From Serpentinimonas sp. (GTDB taxonomy: Bacteria; Pseudomonadota; Gammaproteobacteria; Burkholderiales; Burkholderiaceae_C), in contig JALOSG010000013.1 in the NCBI GenBank assembly GCA_025458665.1, positions 1-22,458 on the forward strand: DNA of 22,458 nt, in the 5' to 3' direction. This document shows, piece by piece, positions 8,835 to 18,300 of the stretch; within the stretch, counting starts at the first letter, position 1; every line of letters begins with the position of its first letter. Below the pieces are notes generated by a model. It searched no databases, was not told where the DNA came from, and saw only the letters and a list, made by a program, of their open reading frames with translations. The translations under genes were made by a program, and so were the position numbers.

Positions 8835-11800
8835 GCAGCGGTCCCTTCTGCCAGGCTCACGCCATGAGCCAGACCCCGCTCGGCGCGCTCCCGGGCGATT
8901 TCTCTTGCCTTTCGGCGCATGAAGGTGAGGTAGAGCAAAGGCACCATGAACAAAGTCAGTACGGTTGAGAAAGCCAGCCCCCACACGATGCTGGAAGCCA
9001 CTGGGCCCCACAGCAGGCTCTGGCCTCCCAGCCCCACGGCCAGCGAGAACAGCCCCCCAATCGTGGTGGTGGTGGTGATGATGATGGGCACCACGCGCCG
9101 GCGCGCAGCCCACACCGTGGCGTGCGCCAGGCTGAAGCCGCGTTCCAGGCGGTCGTTGGCCGCATCGATCAGGACAATGGCCGAGTTCACCGCAATGCCA
9201 GTGAGCGCAATCACCCCGTAGAGCGTGTAGAGCGACAGCGGGTTCCCGCTGATGGCCAGCCCGAAGGCCACGCCAGTGAAGGCCAGGGGCAAGTCACCAG
9301 AATCATGAGCGGCTGGAAGTAGCTGCGGAACTGCCCCGCCAGGATCAGGTAAATGATGCCCACGCCCAGCGCAAACAGCAGCTGCATGGCTCCCAGGCTC
9401 TCCTCGATGTCTTCCAGTTCGCCGGAGAAATCCAGATCGATGCCGGGGTGCTGGGCGCGCAACTCCTCCCAGCGCGCCTTGATGATGTCGTTGGCCTCGC
9501 GGGTATCGATCACGTCCTTGTCCAGATTGGCCTCCACCGTGATGGTGCGGCGCAGGTTGTAATGCTTGATGAAGCTGCGGCTGGGCAGCACCTCCACGCG
9601 CACCAGCTGGCTCAGGGGCACCACGCGGCCATTGGGCAGCACCACCGGCTCGGCCAGCAGCGACTCCGGCGCGTCGCGCAAGGCGCGCGCACCCTCGCCC
9701 TGCACCCGCAGCTCTATCTTGTCGCCTTCGTCGCGGGTGAAGGCCACCACTTCGCCATCGATGGCCAGGCGCACCAGGCGCGCTACCTGCGCCGCGTTCA
9801 GGCCGGCGTCGCGCAGCGCCTCGCGGTCCAGTTGCAACTGCAGCTGCGGGCGGCCGGGCAGGTTGTCGTCCTGCACATCGAGCGTGCCGGGAATGGCAGC
9901 CACCACCGCCTTGATGTCGTCCGCAGCGGCCTGGATACGGTCGAAATCGTCGCCGCGCACCTTCACGTTGATGGGCTTGCCCGCCGGCGGCCCACCCTCC
10001 AGCAGCGTGAAGCTCTTGCGCCCCGGCCCGGGCAGGTTCTCGATGTCCGAGCGCAAAGAATCCACCACCTCCTGCAAACTCCGGCTGTCCTCGGTGCGGG
10101 GGTTCAGGGACACGAACACCTGGCCGTACTGGTCGCCGTACACGGGCTCTATATCGGTGAACTTCAGGCCGGCGGTGGAGGACAGTGCGCGCGCCTCGCC
10201 CTCTGGCCCTACACCGCGCAAGCGTTCCCGCACGGCCAGTTCCACCGCCGATGTGGCCGCCAGCGTGGCCTCCAGGGTGGCATCGGCCGGCATGTCCACG
10301 TTCACGTAGAAGGCGCGGATGGGGTCGAACGCAAAGAACTGCATGCGCACCACACCCGAACCCACCAATACACCGGCCGTCATCACGGCAGCCAGGCCCA
10401 CGAGGGCAAAGCGCACCGGGCGGCGCAGCGTGTAGGCCAGCGCCTTGCTGTAGCCCAGCCGGATGCCATGGTTGAAGCGGTTGCGCCAGGCCTGCATGCG
10501 CGAGGGCTGGTCCAGCCGCACACCCATGGCACTCACGTGCACGGGCATCATCCAGAACGCTTCCAGCAGAGATATCACCAGCGCCAGCGTCACCACAAAC
10601 GGAATGACGAACATGAATTTGCCCACAATGCCAGGCAGCAGCATGAGCGGCAGGAAGGCGGCCAGCGTGGTGGCCACGGAGGCCAGCACCGGCTTCCACA
10701 CCTCCACCATGCCCTGCAGGCTGGCCTCCAGCACCTGCTGGCCGCGCTGTATGCGGTAGTAGATGGCTTCCACCACCACCACCGCGTCGTCCACCAGCAT
10801 ACCGAGGGCAATCACCACACCCAGCAGCACCGATACGTTGACCGTATAGCCCAGCGCGTTGAGCACCGCAAAGGTGCCCATGAGGGAGAACGGTATGCCC
10901 AGTGCCACCAGCACGCCGATGCGCCAGCCCAGGAACAGCCAGCACACCAGCAGCACCAGCAAAATGCCGTAGAGCGCGTTGGTCTGCATCACGCCAATGG
11001 CCTCGCGGGTGGCAATGGTCTGGTCGTCCTTCAACTCCAGCTTCAGGCCTTCCTGCGCCAGCACGGCGTTCTGCGTGGCAATGTAGCCGCGCAACCGGTC
11101 CACCAGATCGAGCGTGTTGATGCGGGATTTTTTGGTCACCGACATGGAAATGGCGGGCCGCCCGTCTACCGATGCGTACTGCGAGGCCGGCGAGCGCGAG
11201 CGTTCGATGCGCGCTACCTCCGACAGCCGCGCGGACACTCCCGGACGCGCCACCGAGAACACCGGGATATCGGCCAGCATCTGCGGGTCGGTTTGCACGC
11301 CCTTGAGGCTCACCGACCAGGCGCCAGCTTCGGTTTTCAGGGTGCCCGCGGTGGTGTCGCGCCACCACGCGCGCAGGCTGTCGGCCACATCGGTGGCGTT
11401 CAGGCCCCGTGCGGCCAGCGCCACGCTGTCGGGGCTGATGGTGATTTCAGGGTCCCGCAGGCCCGATGCAAAGACCTGGTCCACGCCCGTCACGGCTTCG
11501 AGGTCGGCCTTGATGCGGCGCCCGTACACCCGCAGCGTCTCGTCGTCGGCCTGGCCCACCAGCATGATCTGCGCAGTGGGGAAGCCGTTGGAGGTGGTGA
11601 TCTCCAGGATGCGGGGTTCCTCCGCTTCTTCGGGCAGTTCGCTGGCCGCCTTGTTCTGAATTTCGCGGCGCAGGTCGTTCATGCGCTTGTCGAAGGTGCG
11701 CTCATCGATCTCGCGGAAACGCACCAGCATGCCCGAGGCGTTCTCGCGCGAGTTGGACACCACAAACCGGATGTCGGCCACGCCCTTGATGGCGTCTTCC

Positions 11801-12000
11801 AGCGGGTTGGTGACCAGCCGCTCCACATCCTCGGCGCTGGCGCCCGGCAGAATGGTGGTGATATTGACCCAGTTGAAGTTGATCTCGGGGTCCTGTTCCC
11901 GGGGCATGCCCAGGTAGCTGACCAGGCCCAGGACCATGACCACCGCGAACGCGATGTTGGCCAGCGGGTGGTTGGTGATGAGCGCGCGCAAAAAGGCCAT
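8831..12000 (-). pseudogene. RND efflux permease (AcrB-like), interrupted by a frameshift
   Basis: An inner-membrane proton-driven RND permease of the AcrB/HAE type. It begins MAFLRALITNHPLANIAFAV (TM1), continues with the porter-domain start QDPEINFNWVNITTILPGAS, and has the TM4 proton-relay pair Asp404-Asp405 in LGMLVDDAVVVVEAI. The frame breaks after Val902 in the TM10 region, near 9293-9295. The sequence reads GTGACTTGCCC where GTG-ACN-TTG-CCC is needed, so one base is missing. The intact C-terminus (LPLAFTGVAFGLAISG, then LTGIAVNSAIVLIDAAND and LTLFMVPLLYLTFMRRK) continues in another frame to a TGA at 8831. Adding one base gives a normal 1056-residue RND protein. As read, translation stops at 9211 after 929 residues, losing TM11-12. 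It lies 23 nt after the adaptor gene and overlaps hpnD as ATGA. A sequencing error is an alternative explanation. Confidence 0.88.
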
Positions 12001-12023
12001 GGGCGTTGGGGCGGTGGCGCCGG

Positions 12024-13097
12024 TCAGCGCAGGGCCTGGCCGTCTTGCAGCGTGGCCTGGCCTTGCACAATGATCCGGGCGTTGCCAGGCAGGCGGGTGG
12101 GCACGGCACGCGCTTCCTGGGCGTTCGGCAGCGGGGTGAAGCGTGCCACTCCCGCATCGTCCAGAAACACGCCCAGCTTACCTTGGCGCCGCACGACCAG
12201 CGCTGCCGGGATATGCGGCTGCGACTCTGTCCACCGAAGCGTACCGAGCGTGCCGGGTGGCGGCGTGGCACCGGGGGAAGCGCCAAACCCCAGCCGTGCG
12301 GACTGTGTCCGCGCCGCTGCGTCCAGCGTGGGCGCAATGCGCAACAGCACCAGCGGCAAGCGCTCGGCCGTGTCTTGCGGTTCAAAACGCCAATCCCGGC
12401 CACCGCGCAGGCTGGCAGCATCGGCGGCCGACAGGGCGGCGCTGACTTCGGCATAGCCGCTTTCGGCCAGGACATACAGGAGGCTGCCCGGTGCCACGGC
12501 CTCGCCGGTTTGGGCTAGGCGCTGCACCACGCTGCCATCGAACGGGGCGCGCAACAGGGTCTTGTCCAGCTGGCGCTGCGCGGTGCTGCGCTGCGCGTCG
12601 GCGGCATCGTTGTCGGCCCGGGCTAGCGCTACCTCGGTTTCCCGCACCGCCAGCGCTTCCTGAGAGAAGAATCCCTGCGCAACCAGTTCCCTGGAGCGTT
12701 GCAACTGCGCCTCCGCCAGCTTCAGGCGTGCGCGGGCCGAGGCCTGCGCGGCCTGGGCGCGCTGCAGCGCCAGTTCGTAGTCGGTAGGGTCGATCTGCGC
12801 GAGCACCGCACCGCGCCTGACCGTGGCGCCCACGTCGGCTTTCCACCGCAGCAGCGTACCCGACACTTCCGCGGCCAGCCGCGACTCGTTGCGTGCCAAT
12901 ACTTGGGCGGGAGCGGTACGCTCCGGGTAAGTCCATACCGTGGAGAGTTCCGCTGCCTGCAGGCGGACCACCTGAGCGGTGCCTGGCGGGTTGCTCTGGG
13001 ACCAGGCCGTTGGCACCAGCCAGGGCACGGTGGCCAGCGCCCATACAGCCAACAGGGCGCACGCTCGGCCCGGAAAAAGGCGTTTGGGCAGGTTCAT
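12024..13097 (-). CDS. RND periplasmic adaptor (membrane fusion protein)
   Basis: A 357-residue membrane-fusion subunit that would bridge the RND permease to an outer-membrane factor. It has an N-terminal hydrophobic signal (about residues 12-32, ending TAWSQ), then the first half of a lipoyl/hairpin domain (ESRLAAEVSGTLLRWKADVG, then VRRGAVLAQIDPTDYE). A long alpha-helical coiled region rich in Ala/Gln/Arg follows, then the second lipoyl half (LLRAPFDGSVVQRLAQTGEAV) and a beta-barrel and proximal domain. There is no lipobox Cys, unlike the second adaptor in this window. The ATG at 13097 overlaps the hpnC stop in an ATGA (13097-13094), which fixes the start and implies coupling. The permease starts 23 nt downstream, without a visible Shine-Dalgarno sequence. 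Confidence 0.92.
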   Translation of the reverse strand: MNLPKRLFPGRACALLAVWALATVPWLVPTAWSQSNPPGTAQVVRLQAAELSTVWTYPERTAPAQVLARNESRLAAEVSGTLLRWKADVGATVRRGAVLAQIDPTDYELALQRAQAAQASARARLKLAEAQLQRSRELVAQGFFSQEALAVRETEVALARADNDAADAQRSTAQRQLDKTLLRAPFDGSVVQRLAQTGEAVAPGSLLYVLAESGYAEVSAALSAADAASLRGGRDWRFEPQDTAERLPLVLLRIAPTLDAAARTQSARLGFGASPGATPPPGTLGTLRWTESQPHIPAALVVRRQGKLGVFLDDAGVARFTPLPNAQEARAVPTRLPGNARIIVQGQATLQDGQALR

Positions 13098-13966
13098 GGG
13101 TGCATGCGGCAGGACCGCCACAGCATCAGGCCCACATCGGAGGGGCGTAGCTTGGGGCGGTGCAACCAGCTTCGGTAGTCGTGGAATTCGATTTTCTCCA
13201 GTATGCGCAAGCCGCCTTGAACCACCAGCCGCAGTTCCCAGCCGGCGCGTCCAGGGACACGCAGGGCCAGTGGAGCGCCGGAGAGCATACGCGTTCGGGC
13301 GTCTTGCACCAGGTGTGCCAGCAGCGCTTTTGCAGCAGCGTCGGCCTCGCTGTCCGGCAAGGTGTGGTTCAGCGCGTGTTCCGACACGCCGAATTGTGCC
13401 AACAAATCTTGCGGGAGGTAGTAACGCTGGCGGCTCAGGTCTTGCCTCAGGTCCTGCCAGAAATTGGTCAACTGAAGGGCCGTACAGATTTGGTCGCTCT
13501 GGTTCAGCGAAGTGGTATCGGTCACGCGGTAGAGGTGCAGCAGGAGACGCCCCACGGGATTGGCCGAACGGGTGCAGTAGTCCAGCAGCTCAGCCAGGCT
13601 CTGGTAGCGTTGGCCTGCAGCCGTGTATCGGATGTCTTGCTCAAAAGCATCCAGCAGATCGTGCAGCAGGGAGGCAGGCAGTTGGTGTTGCTCCAGGGCC
13701 AGGCCCAGCGCTGCAAACAGGCCAGACCAGCGGTTCTGTTTCGGCGGCTGGCCCGCTGCCGCTGCCACCAGCGATTCGCGGTACTGGCTCAACTGGCTTA
13801 AACGCTCCCCGGCACTGGCGGACCCCTCGTCGGCTATGTCGTCGGCGGTGCGTGCAAAGTGGTAGATCGCAGCCACAGCCGGGCGCAGGCGCGCCGGGCA
13901 CAGCCAGGAAGCCACCGGGAAGTTTTCGTAATGCGACACGCCCTGCATGGATCGATGGTGCCACAT
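13094..13966 (-). CDS. hpnC: Squalene synthase-like HpnC (hydroxysqualene synthase)
   Basis: HpnC converts presqualene diphosphate to hydroxysqualene. The protein (290 residues from the chosen start) has the family opening HYENFPVASWLCPARLRPAV, the first aspartate-rich motif YHFARTADDIADEG (residues 42-47) and the second motif LTNFWQDLRQDLSRQRYYLP (Asp172-Asp176). The start is uncertain: ATG 13966 gives 11 residues before HYENFP, while ATG 13948 gives five. Neither has a good Shine-Dalgarno sequence, and a perfect inverted repeat (13957-13983) covers the first ATG. It is the first gene of the five-gene operon and overlaps the adaptor gene by 4 nt. It is divergent from a second RND system. Confidence 0.92.
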   Translation of the reverse strand: MWHHRSMQGVSHYENFPVASWLCPARLRPAVAAIYHFARTADDIADEGSASAGERLSQLSQYRESLVAAAAGQPPKQNRWSGLFAALGLALEQHQLPASLLHDLLDAFEQDIRYTAAGQRYQSLAELLDYCTRSANPVGRLLLHLYRVTDTTSLNQSDQICTALQLTNFWQDLRQDLSRQRYYLPQDLLAQFGVSEHALNHTLPDSEADAAAKALLAHLVQDARTRMLSGAPLALRVPGRAGWELRLVVQGGLRILEKIEFHDYRSWLHRPKLRPSDVGLMLWRSCRMHP

Positions 13967-13983
13967 TTGGCTTGTGTGGCACC
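13957..13983 (-). promoter_or_regulatory. Perfect 9-bp inverted repeat over the hpnC start region
   Basis: GGTGCCACA (13957-13965) and TGTGGCACC (13975-13983) are exact inverted copies separated by nine bases. On the hpnC strand it would form an RNA hairpin that includes the ATG at 13966-13964 and lies just upstream of the ATG at 13948. It could be an RNA structure controlling initiation of the hpnC operon, or a protein operator in the divergent region. The repeat is directly visible; its function is inference. Confidence 0.5.
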
Positions 13984-14087
13984 TTTGTGGGGAGGGGTGG
14001 CCGCCATTGAAACAAAACGTAATCGTTATTGCGGTGGCCGGTGATACATTTCTTTGCCCCACCCCGACCATTTTTCAGACGTTTCCC
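13984..14087. promoter_or_regulatory. Divergent promoter region between hpnC operon and second RND system
   Basis: This spacer must hold the promoters for both divergent operons. It includes a locally AT-rich stretch with the 12-bp imperfect-core palindrome AACG-TAAT-CGTT at 14016-14027, a candidate operator. TTGAAA (14007-14012) resembles a -35 on the plus strand, but no well-spaced -10 follows. No promoter hexamer pair is convincing by eye on either strand, and no regulator gene is adjacent. Confidence 0.35.
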
Positions 14088-15347
14088 ATGACCGCTCTGC
14101 CGCTTGCCTCCATTGTTAGGGCGTCGCCAGACACCCTGTCTGCCCTCGCGCCCGCCCATCCCCAGTACGGCCAGGCCGCTGCCCGGCGCTGGCTCTGGCT
14201 GGCGCTGCTGCCGCTGGCCCTGGGTCTGACCGCCTGTGGCCCACAGGAGGTTGCCCAGGACCCCGTGCGATCCGTCAAGCTGATGCAGGTCGAACAGGCC
14301 AACGCAGAGAGCAACCACGAGTACGCGGGGGAGGTCCGTGCGCGCACAGAAACTGCCCTGGGCTTCCGGGTGGGGGGTAAGTTGCTTGAACGCCATGTGG
14401 AGGTAGGTCAGGCCGTCCGGGCGGGGCAGTTGCTCGCTACGCTAGATCCGCAAGACTTCGTGCTAGGCGTCCAGGCGGCCGAGGCCCAGGTGGTTTCTGC
14501 GCAGTCCCAGCGCGACCAGGCTGCCGCCGACCTGCAACGCTTCCGTGGCTTGCTGGCGCAGGGTTTTGTCAGTCCCGCCGAGATTGAACGGCGCACAACC
14601 GCTTTGAATGCCGCCGAAGCCACGCTTCGACAGGCCCGGGCCCAGGCCGATGTACAGCGCAACCAGAGTGGGTACACCCGGTTGCTGGCCAGCGCCAGTG
14701 GGGTGGTGGTCGGTGTGGGGGCCGAGCCCGGTCAGGTGGTGGCCTCGGGCACCCCTGTAGTTCGGGTGGCACTGGATGGCCCGCGCGATGTGGTGGTGGC
14801 TATTCCCGAAGACCGCATCGCCGCGGTGCGCCCGGGCCAGCCCGCCGAGGTGTGGCTGGCGGCATCTGGCCGGGGTACCCCGGCGTTCGCAGCGCGGGTG
14901 CGTGAAGTGGCGGCTGCCGCCGACCCGCTCACCCGGACTTTCGCCATCAAGTTGACAGTGGAAGCTCCTGCTGGCCCCGATTCCGGGACAGTTCCGCTGG
15001 GTTCTACCGCCACCGTGCGGTTGGGTAGGGGCGATGCATTGGCAGCCTCAGCGCCGTCGGGGCCTGTCTGGCGCCTGCCCACGTCGGCCCTCTGGCAGAA
15101 GGGGAATGCCAGTGCCGTCTGGGTGTTCGATGCGGCCACCAACACGGTCAGCGCCCGCGAGGTCCAGGTGGCCGGCCTGGAGGGTAACGATGCATTGATT
15201 CTGAGCGGCCTGCAAGCAGGCGAAGAGGTGGTCCGGGTCGGCGTTCACGTGCTCACCGAGGGTCAGCAGGTGGTGCGCTATGCGGGCAACCACGAACCTC
15301 CCGCACCGGCTGCCGCCCCGTCTGCCGCTCCATCCCCCGGCCGTTGA
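14088..15347 (+). CDS. RND periplasmic adaptor lipoprotein (membrane fusion protein)
   Basis: A 419-residue adaptor of a second RND efflux system. The N-terminus is long (about 35 residues) before a lipoprotein signal RRWLWLALLPLALGLTACG, with the lipidated Cys at about residue 50. The lipoyl domain (EVRARTETALGFRVGGKLLE, then GQLLATLDPQDF) is followed by an Ala/Gln-rich coiled hairpin, the second lipoyl half (SASGVVVGVGAEPGQVVASG), a beta-barrel and a C-terminal proximal domain. The end is Pro/Ala-rich. The ATG at 14088 is the last ATG before the signal; a longer frame exists upstream but would read through the divergent promoter region. The stop TGA (15345-15347) is 14 nt before the permease GTG, so the two form an operon. 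Confidence 0.9.
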   Translation: MTALPLASIVRASPDTLSALAPAHPQYGQAAARRWLWLALLPLALGLTACGPQEVAQDPVRSVKLMQVEQANAESNHEYAGEVRARTETALGFRVGGKLLERHVEVGQAVRAGQLLATLDPQDFVLGVQAAEAQVVSAQSQRDQAAADLQRFRGLLAQGFVSPAEIERRTTALNAAEATLRQARAQADVQRNQSGYTRLLASASGVVVGVGAEPGQVVASGTPVVRVALDGPRDVVVAIPEDRIAAVRPGQPAEVWLAASGRGTPAFAARVREVAAAADPLTRTFAIKLTVEAPAGPDSGTVPLGSTATVRLGRGDALAASAPSGPVWRLPTSALWQKGNASAVWVFDAATNTVSAREVQVAGLEGNDALILSGLQAGEEVVRVGVHVLTEGQQVVRYAGNHEPPAPAAAPSAAPSPGR

Positions 15348-15361
15348 ACCAGGAGCCCGCT

Positions 15362-18300
15362 GTGTCGCAACCGCCTGCCTCCCGCTTCAACTTGTCCGAA
15401 TGGTCGTTGAAACACCAGGCCCTGACGCGCTACCTCATGGTGGTGCTCATGGTGCTGGGCTTTGCCGCCTACTTTCAGCTGGGTCAGGACGAAGACCCTC
15501 CGTTCAACTTCCGCGCCATGTCGGTGCAGGTGTTCTGGCCGGGTGCCAGCGCCCAGCAAATGGCCGAGCAGGTGACCGACAAGCTGGAGAAGACGCTGCA
15601 GGAGGTGCCCTACGCGGACATCATCCGCAGTTACTCCAAACCGGGTGAAGCCGTCATCAACTTCCAGATTGCCGAGTCGGCGCCGCCCCGCGAGATCCAG
15701 CAGGTCTGGTACTCGGTGCGCAAGAAGATCGGGGATATGCGTGGCACCTTGCCGCCGGGCGTGGTGGGCCCGTTCTTCAACGACGAGTTCGGTGACGTGT
15801 TCGGCGTCATCTATGCGCTGCAGGGCGAAGGCTACAGCCCGGCCGAGCTCAAGCGCGAGGCCGAAAACGTCCGCCAGCAGCTGCTGAGCGTCAAAGACGT
15901 GTCCAAGGTGCAACTGTTTGGCGCGCAGGACGAGAAGATCTATATCGAGATTTCCCGCCGCCAGCTGGCTCTGCTGGGGCTGGACTTGAACCAGGTGTTC
16001 GACCAGCTGGCCCAGCAGAACGCCATGGCCTCAGCCGGTGCGGTACAGACACCGCAGGACCGCATCGACATCCGGGTGGATGGCGCCTTCCTGACTCCCG
16101 AGGACCTGCGGGCCATGCCCATACGCGCGGCCAATGGCACCCAGATCCGCCTGGGGGACATTGCGCACATCGAGCGTGGCTACGCCGACCCGCCACGCGT
16201 CAAGGTGCGCCATCGCGGCGAGGAGAGTGTGGCCATTGGCGTCTCCATGACCAAAGGCGGCGACATCATTGCACTGGGCAAAGCCCTCGACACCACAGTG
16301 GCACGCATCAGCGCCGAGCTGCCTGCGGGCCTCAAGCTGCTGCAGGTGCAGGACCAGCCGCTGGCGGTGTCGCGGTCGGTGAACGAATTCATCATCGTGC
16401 TGATTGAGGCTGTGGTGGTGGTGCTGCTGGTGAGCTTCCTGAGCCTGGGCCTGCACCGCAACGCACAGGGCAAAGGCTGGCGCCGCTACACGCTGGATGC
16501 GCGGCCCGGGCTGGTGGTGTTCATCACCATTCCGCTGGTGCTGGCCATGACCTTTCTGGTCATGCAGTACTGGGGCATCGGGCTGCACAAGATTTCGCTG
16601 GGCTCGCTCATCATTGCACTGGGCCTCATGGTGGACGACGCCATCATTGCGGTGGAGATGATGGTGCGCAAGCTGGAGGAGGGCTACGACATGATGCGTG
16701 CGGCCACCTTCACCTGGGAGGTCACGGCTATGCCCATGCTCACCGGCACGCTCATCACGGCGGCTGGGTTCCTGCCCATCGGGTTTGCCAAGTCCACCGT
16801 GGGGGAATACACCTTCGCCATCTTCGCTGTCACAGCGGTGTCGCTGGTGCTATCGTGGATCGTGGCGGTGTACTTCGTGCCCTACCTGGGCGTGAAGCTG
16901 CTCAAGGTCAAGCCGCACACCGGGCCGGTGGCCGAGGTGTTCGACGGGCCTTTTTACGACCGCTTCCGCGCCACGGTGGATTGGTGCGTGGCCCACCGCT
17001 GGATCACCATTGGCGCCACCATGCTCACCTTCGTGGGCGGCATAGCCGGCATGCAGCTGGTGCAACAGCAGTTTTTCCCCGACTCCAACCGGCCAGAAAT
17101 CATCGTCGATGCCTGGTTGCCCGAGGGCAGCACATTTGCCGCCAACGAGGAAGTGACCCAGCGGCTGGAGACGCGGCTTCAACAGGTGGAGGGCATTGAG
17201 CATGTGACCAGCTGGGTGGGCTCGGGCCTGCCGCGCTTCTACCTGCCGCTGGACCAGATATTCCCCCAGACCAACGTGTCGCAGCTGCTCCTCATGCCCG
17301 AAAACCTGCGCGCCCGCGACCGGGCCATGGAGGCGCTGCCGGCCATTTTGGCGGCGGAGTTTCCGGAAGTCCGTGCGCGGGTGAAGCTGCTGGCCAACGG
17401 CCCGCCGGTGGCCTACCCGGTGCAGTTCCGCCTGTTTGGCCCCGACCCCGATGTGCTGCGCCAGCGCGCTGACGCCATGAAGGACGCCATGCGCCAGAGT
17501 CCCAACACACGCGGTGTGAACGACAACTGGCACGAGTCCATCAAGGTGGTGCGGCTGGAGGTGGACCAGGCCAAAGCCCGTGCTCTGGGCGTGACCAGCG
17601 CTTCCATTGCACAGATTGCGCGCACCGCGCTGAGCGGCAACGTGGTGGGGCAGTTCCGCGAGGGCGACCTGCTCATAGACATTGTGCTGCGCCAGCCTCT
17701 GGCCGAGCGAGATGCCGTGTCTGAACTGGCCAATGCCTACCTGCCCACGGCCAATGGCCGCAGCATTCCCCTGGCGCAGATTGCGCGGCCCGTGTTCCAG
17801 TGGGAGCCCGGCGTCATGTGGCGGGACAACCGCGAGTTCGCCATCACCGTGCAGTCCGACATCGTGGCGGGCATTCAGGGCGCTACGGTGACCAACGAAC
17901 TGCTGCCCGCCATGCGCGCCCTGGAGGCCGAATGGCAGAAGCAGGGCACCGGCTACCGCATTGAAGTGGCGGGCGCCGTGGCCGAGAGCAGCAAGGGCTC
18001 ATCGTCCATTGCGGCGGGTGTGCCGCTCATGCTCTTTGTCACCTTCACGCTGCTCATGCTGCAGTTGCAGAGCTTCAGCCGCGCCATGCTGGTGTTTCTC
18101 ACCGGCCCCATGGGCATTGCCGGCGTGGCGCTGGCCTTGCTGCTGCTCGACCGGCCGTTCGGGTTCGTGGCGCTGCTTGGCGTCATTGCGCTCATGGGCA
18201 TGATCATGCGCAACTCGGTCATCCTGATTGACCAGATCGAACAGGACCGCGCCCGTGGCGTTCCCGACTGGGATGCCGTGGTGGAAGCGTCGGTGCGGCG

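Noticed and set aside
9069..9087. GTG/ATG triplet repeat tract
   Set aside because: It encodes the Thr-rich ITTTTT segment of the RND permease and is explained by codon choice rather than a repeat element.
8835..9113. N-terminal extension of HpnD containing eight consecutive histidines
   Set aside because: It is the permease TM11 coding region (a Thr run, from repeated ACC/CAC triplets) read in another frame. HpnD homology begins after the ATG at 8834, which overlaps the permease stop.
8831..11368. Single minus-strand protein spanning the permease in a shifted frame
   Set aside because: Only its last ~153 residues are real permease sequence. The upstream part is low-complexity out-of-frame translation, which is what revealed the frameshift.
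9448..12456. Very long plus-strand open frame (about 1000 codons) opposite the RND genes
   Set aside because: The translation is rich in His, Gln and Arg and has no recognisable family. It is the antisense of strongly coding, high-GC permease and adaptor genes.
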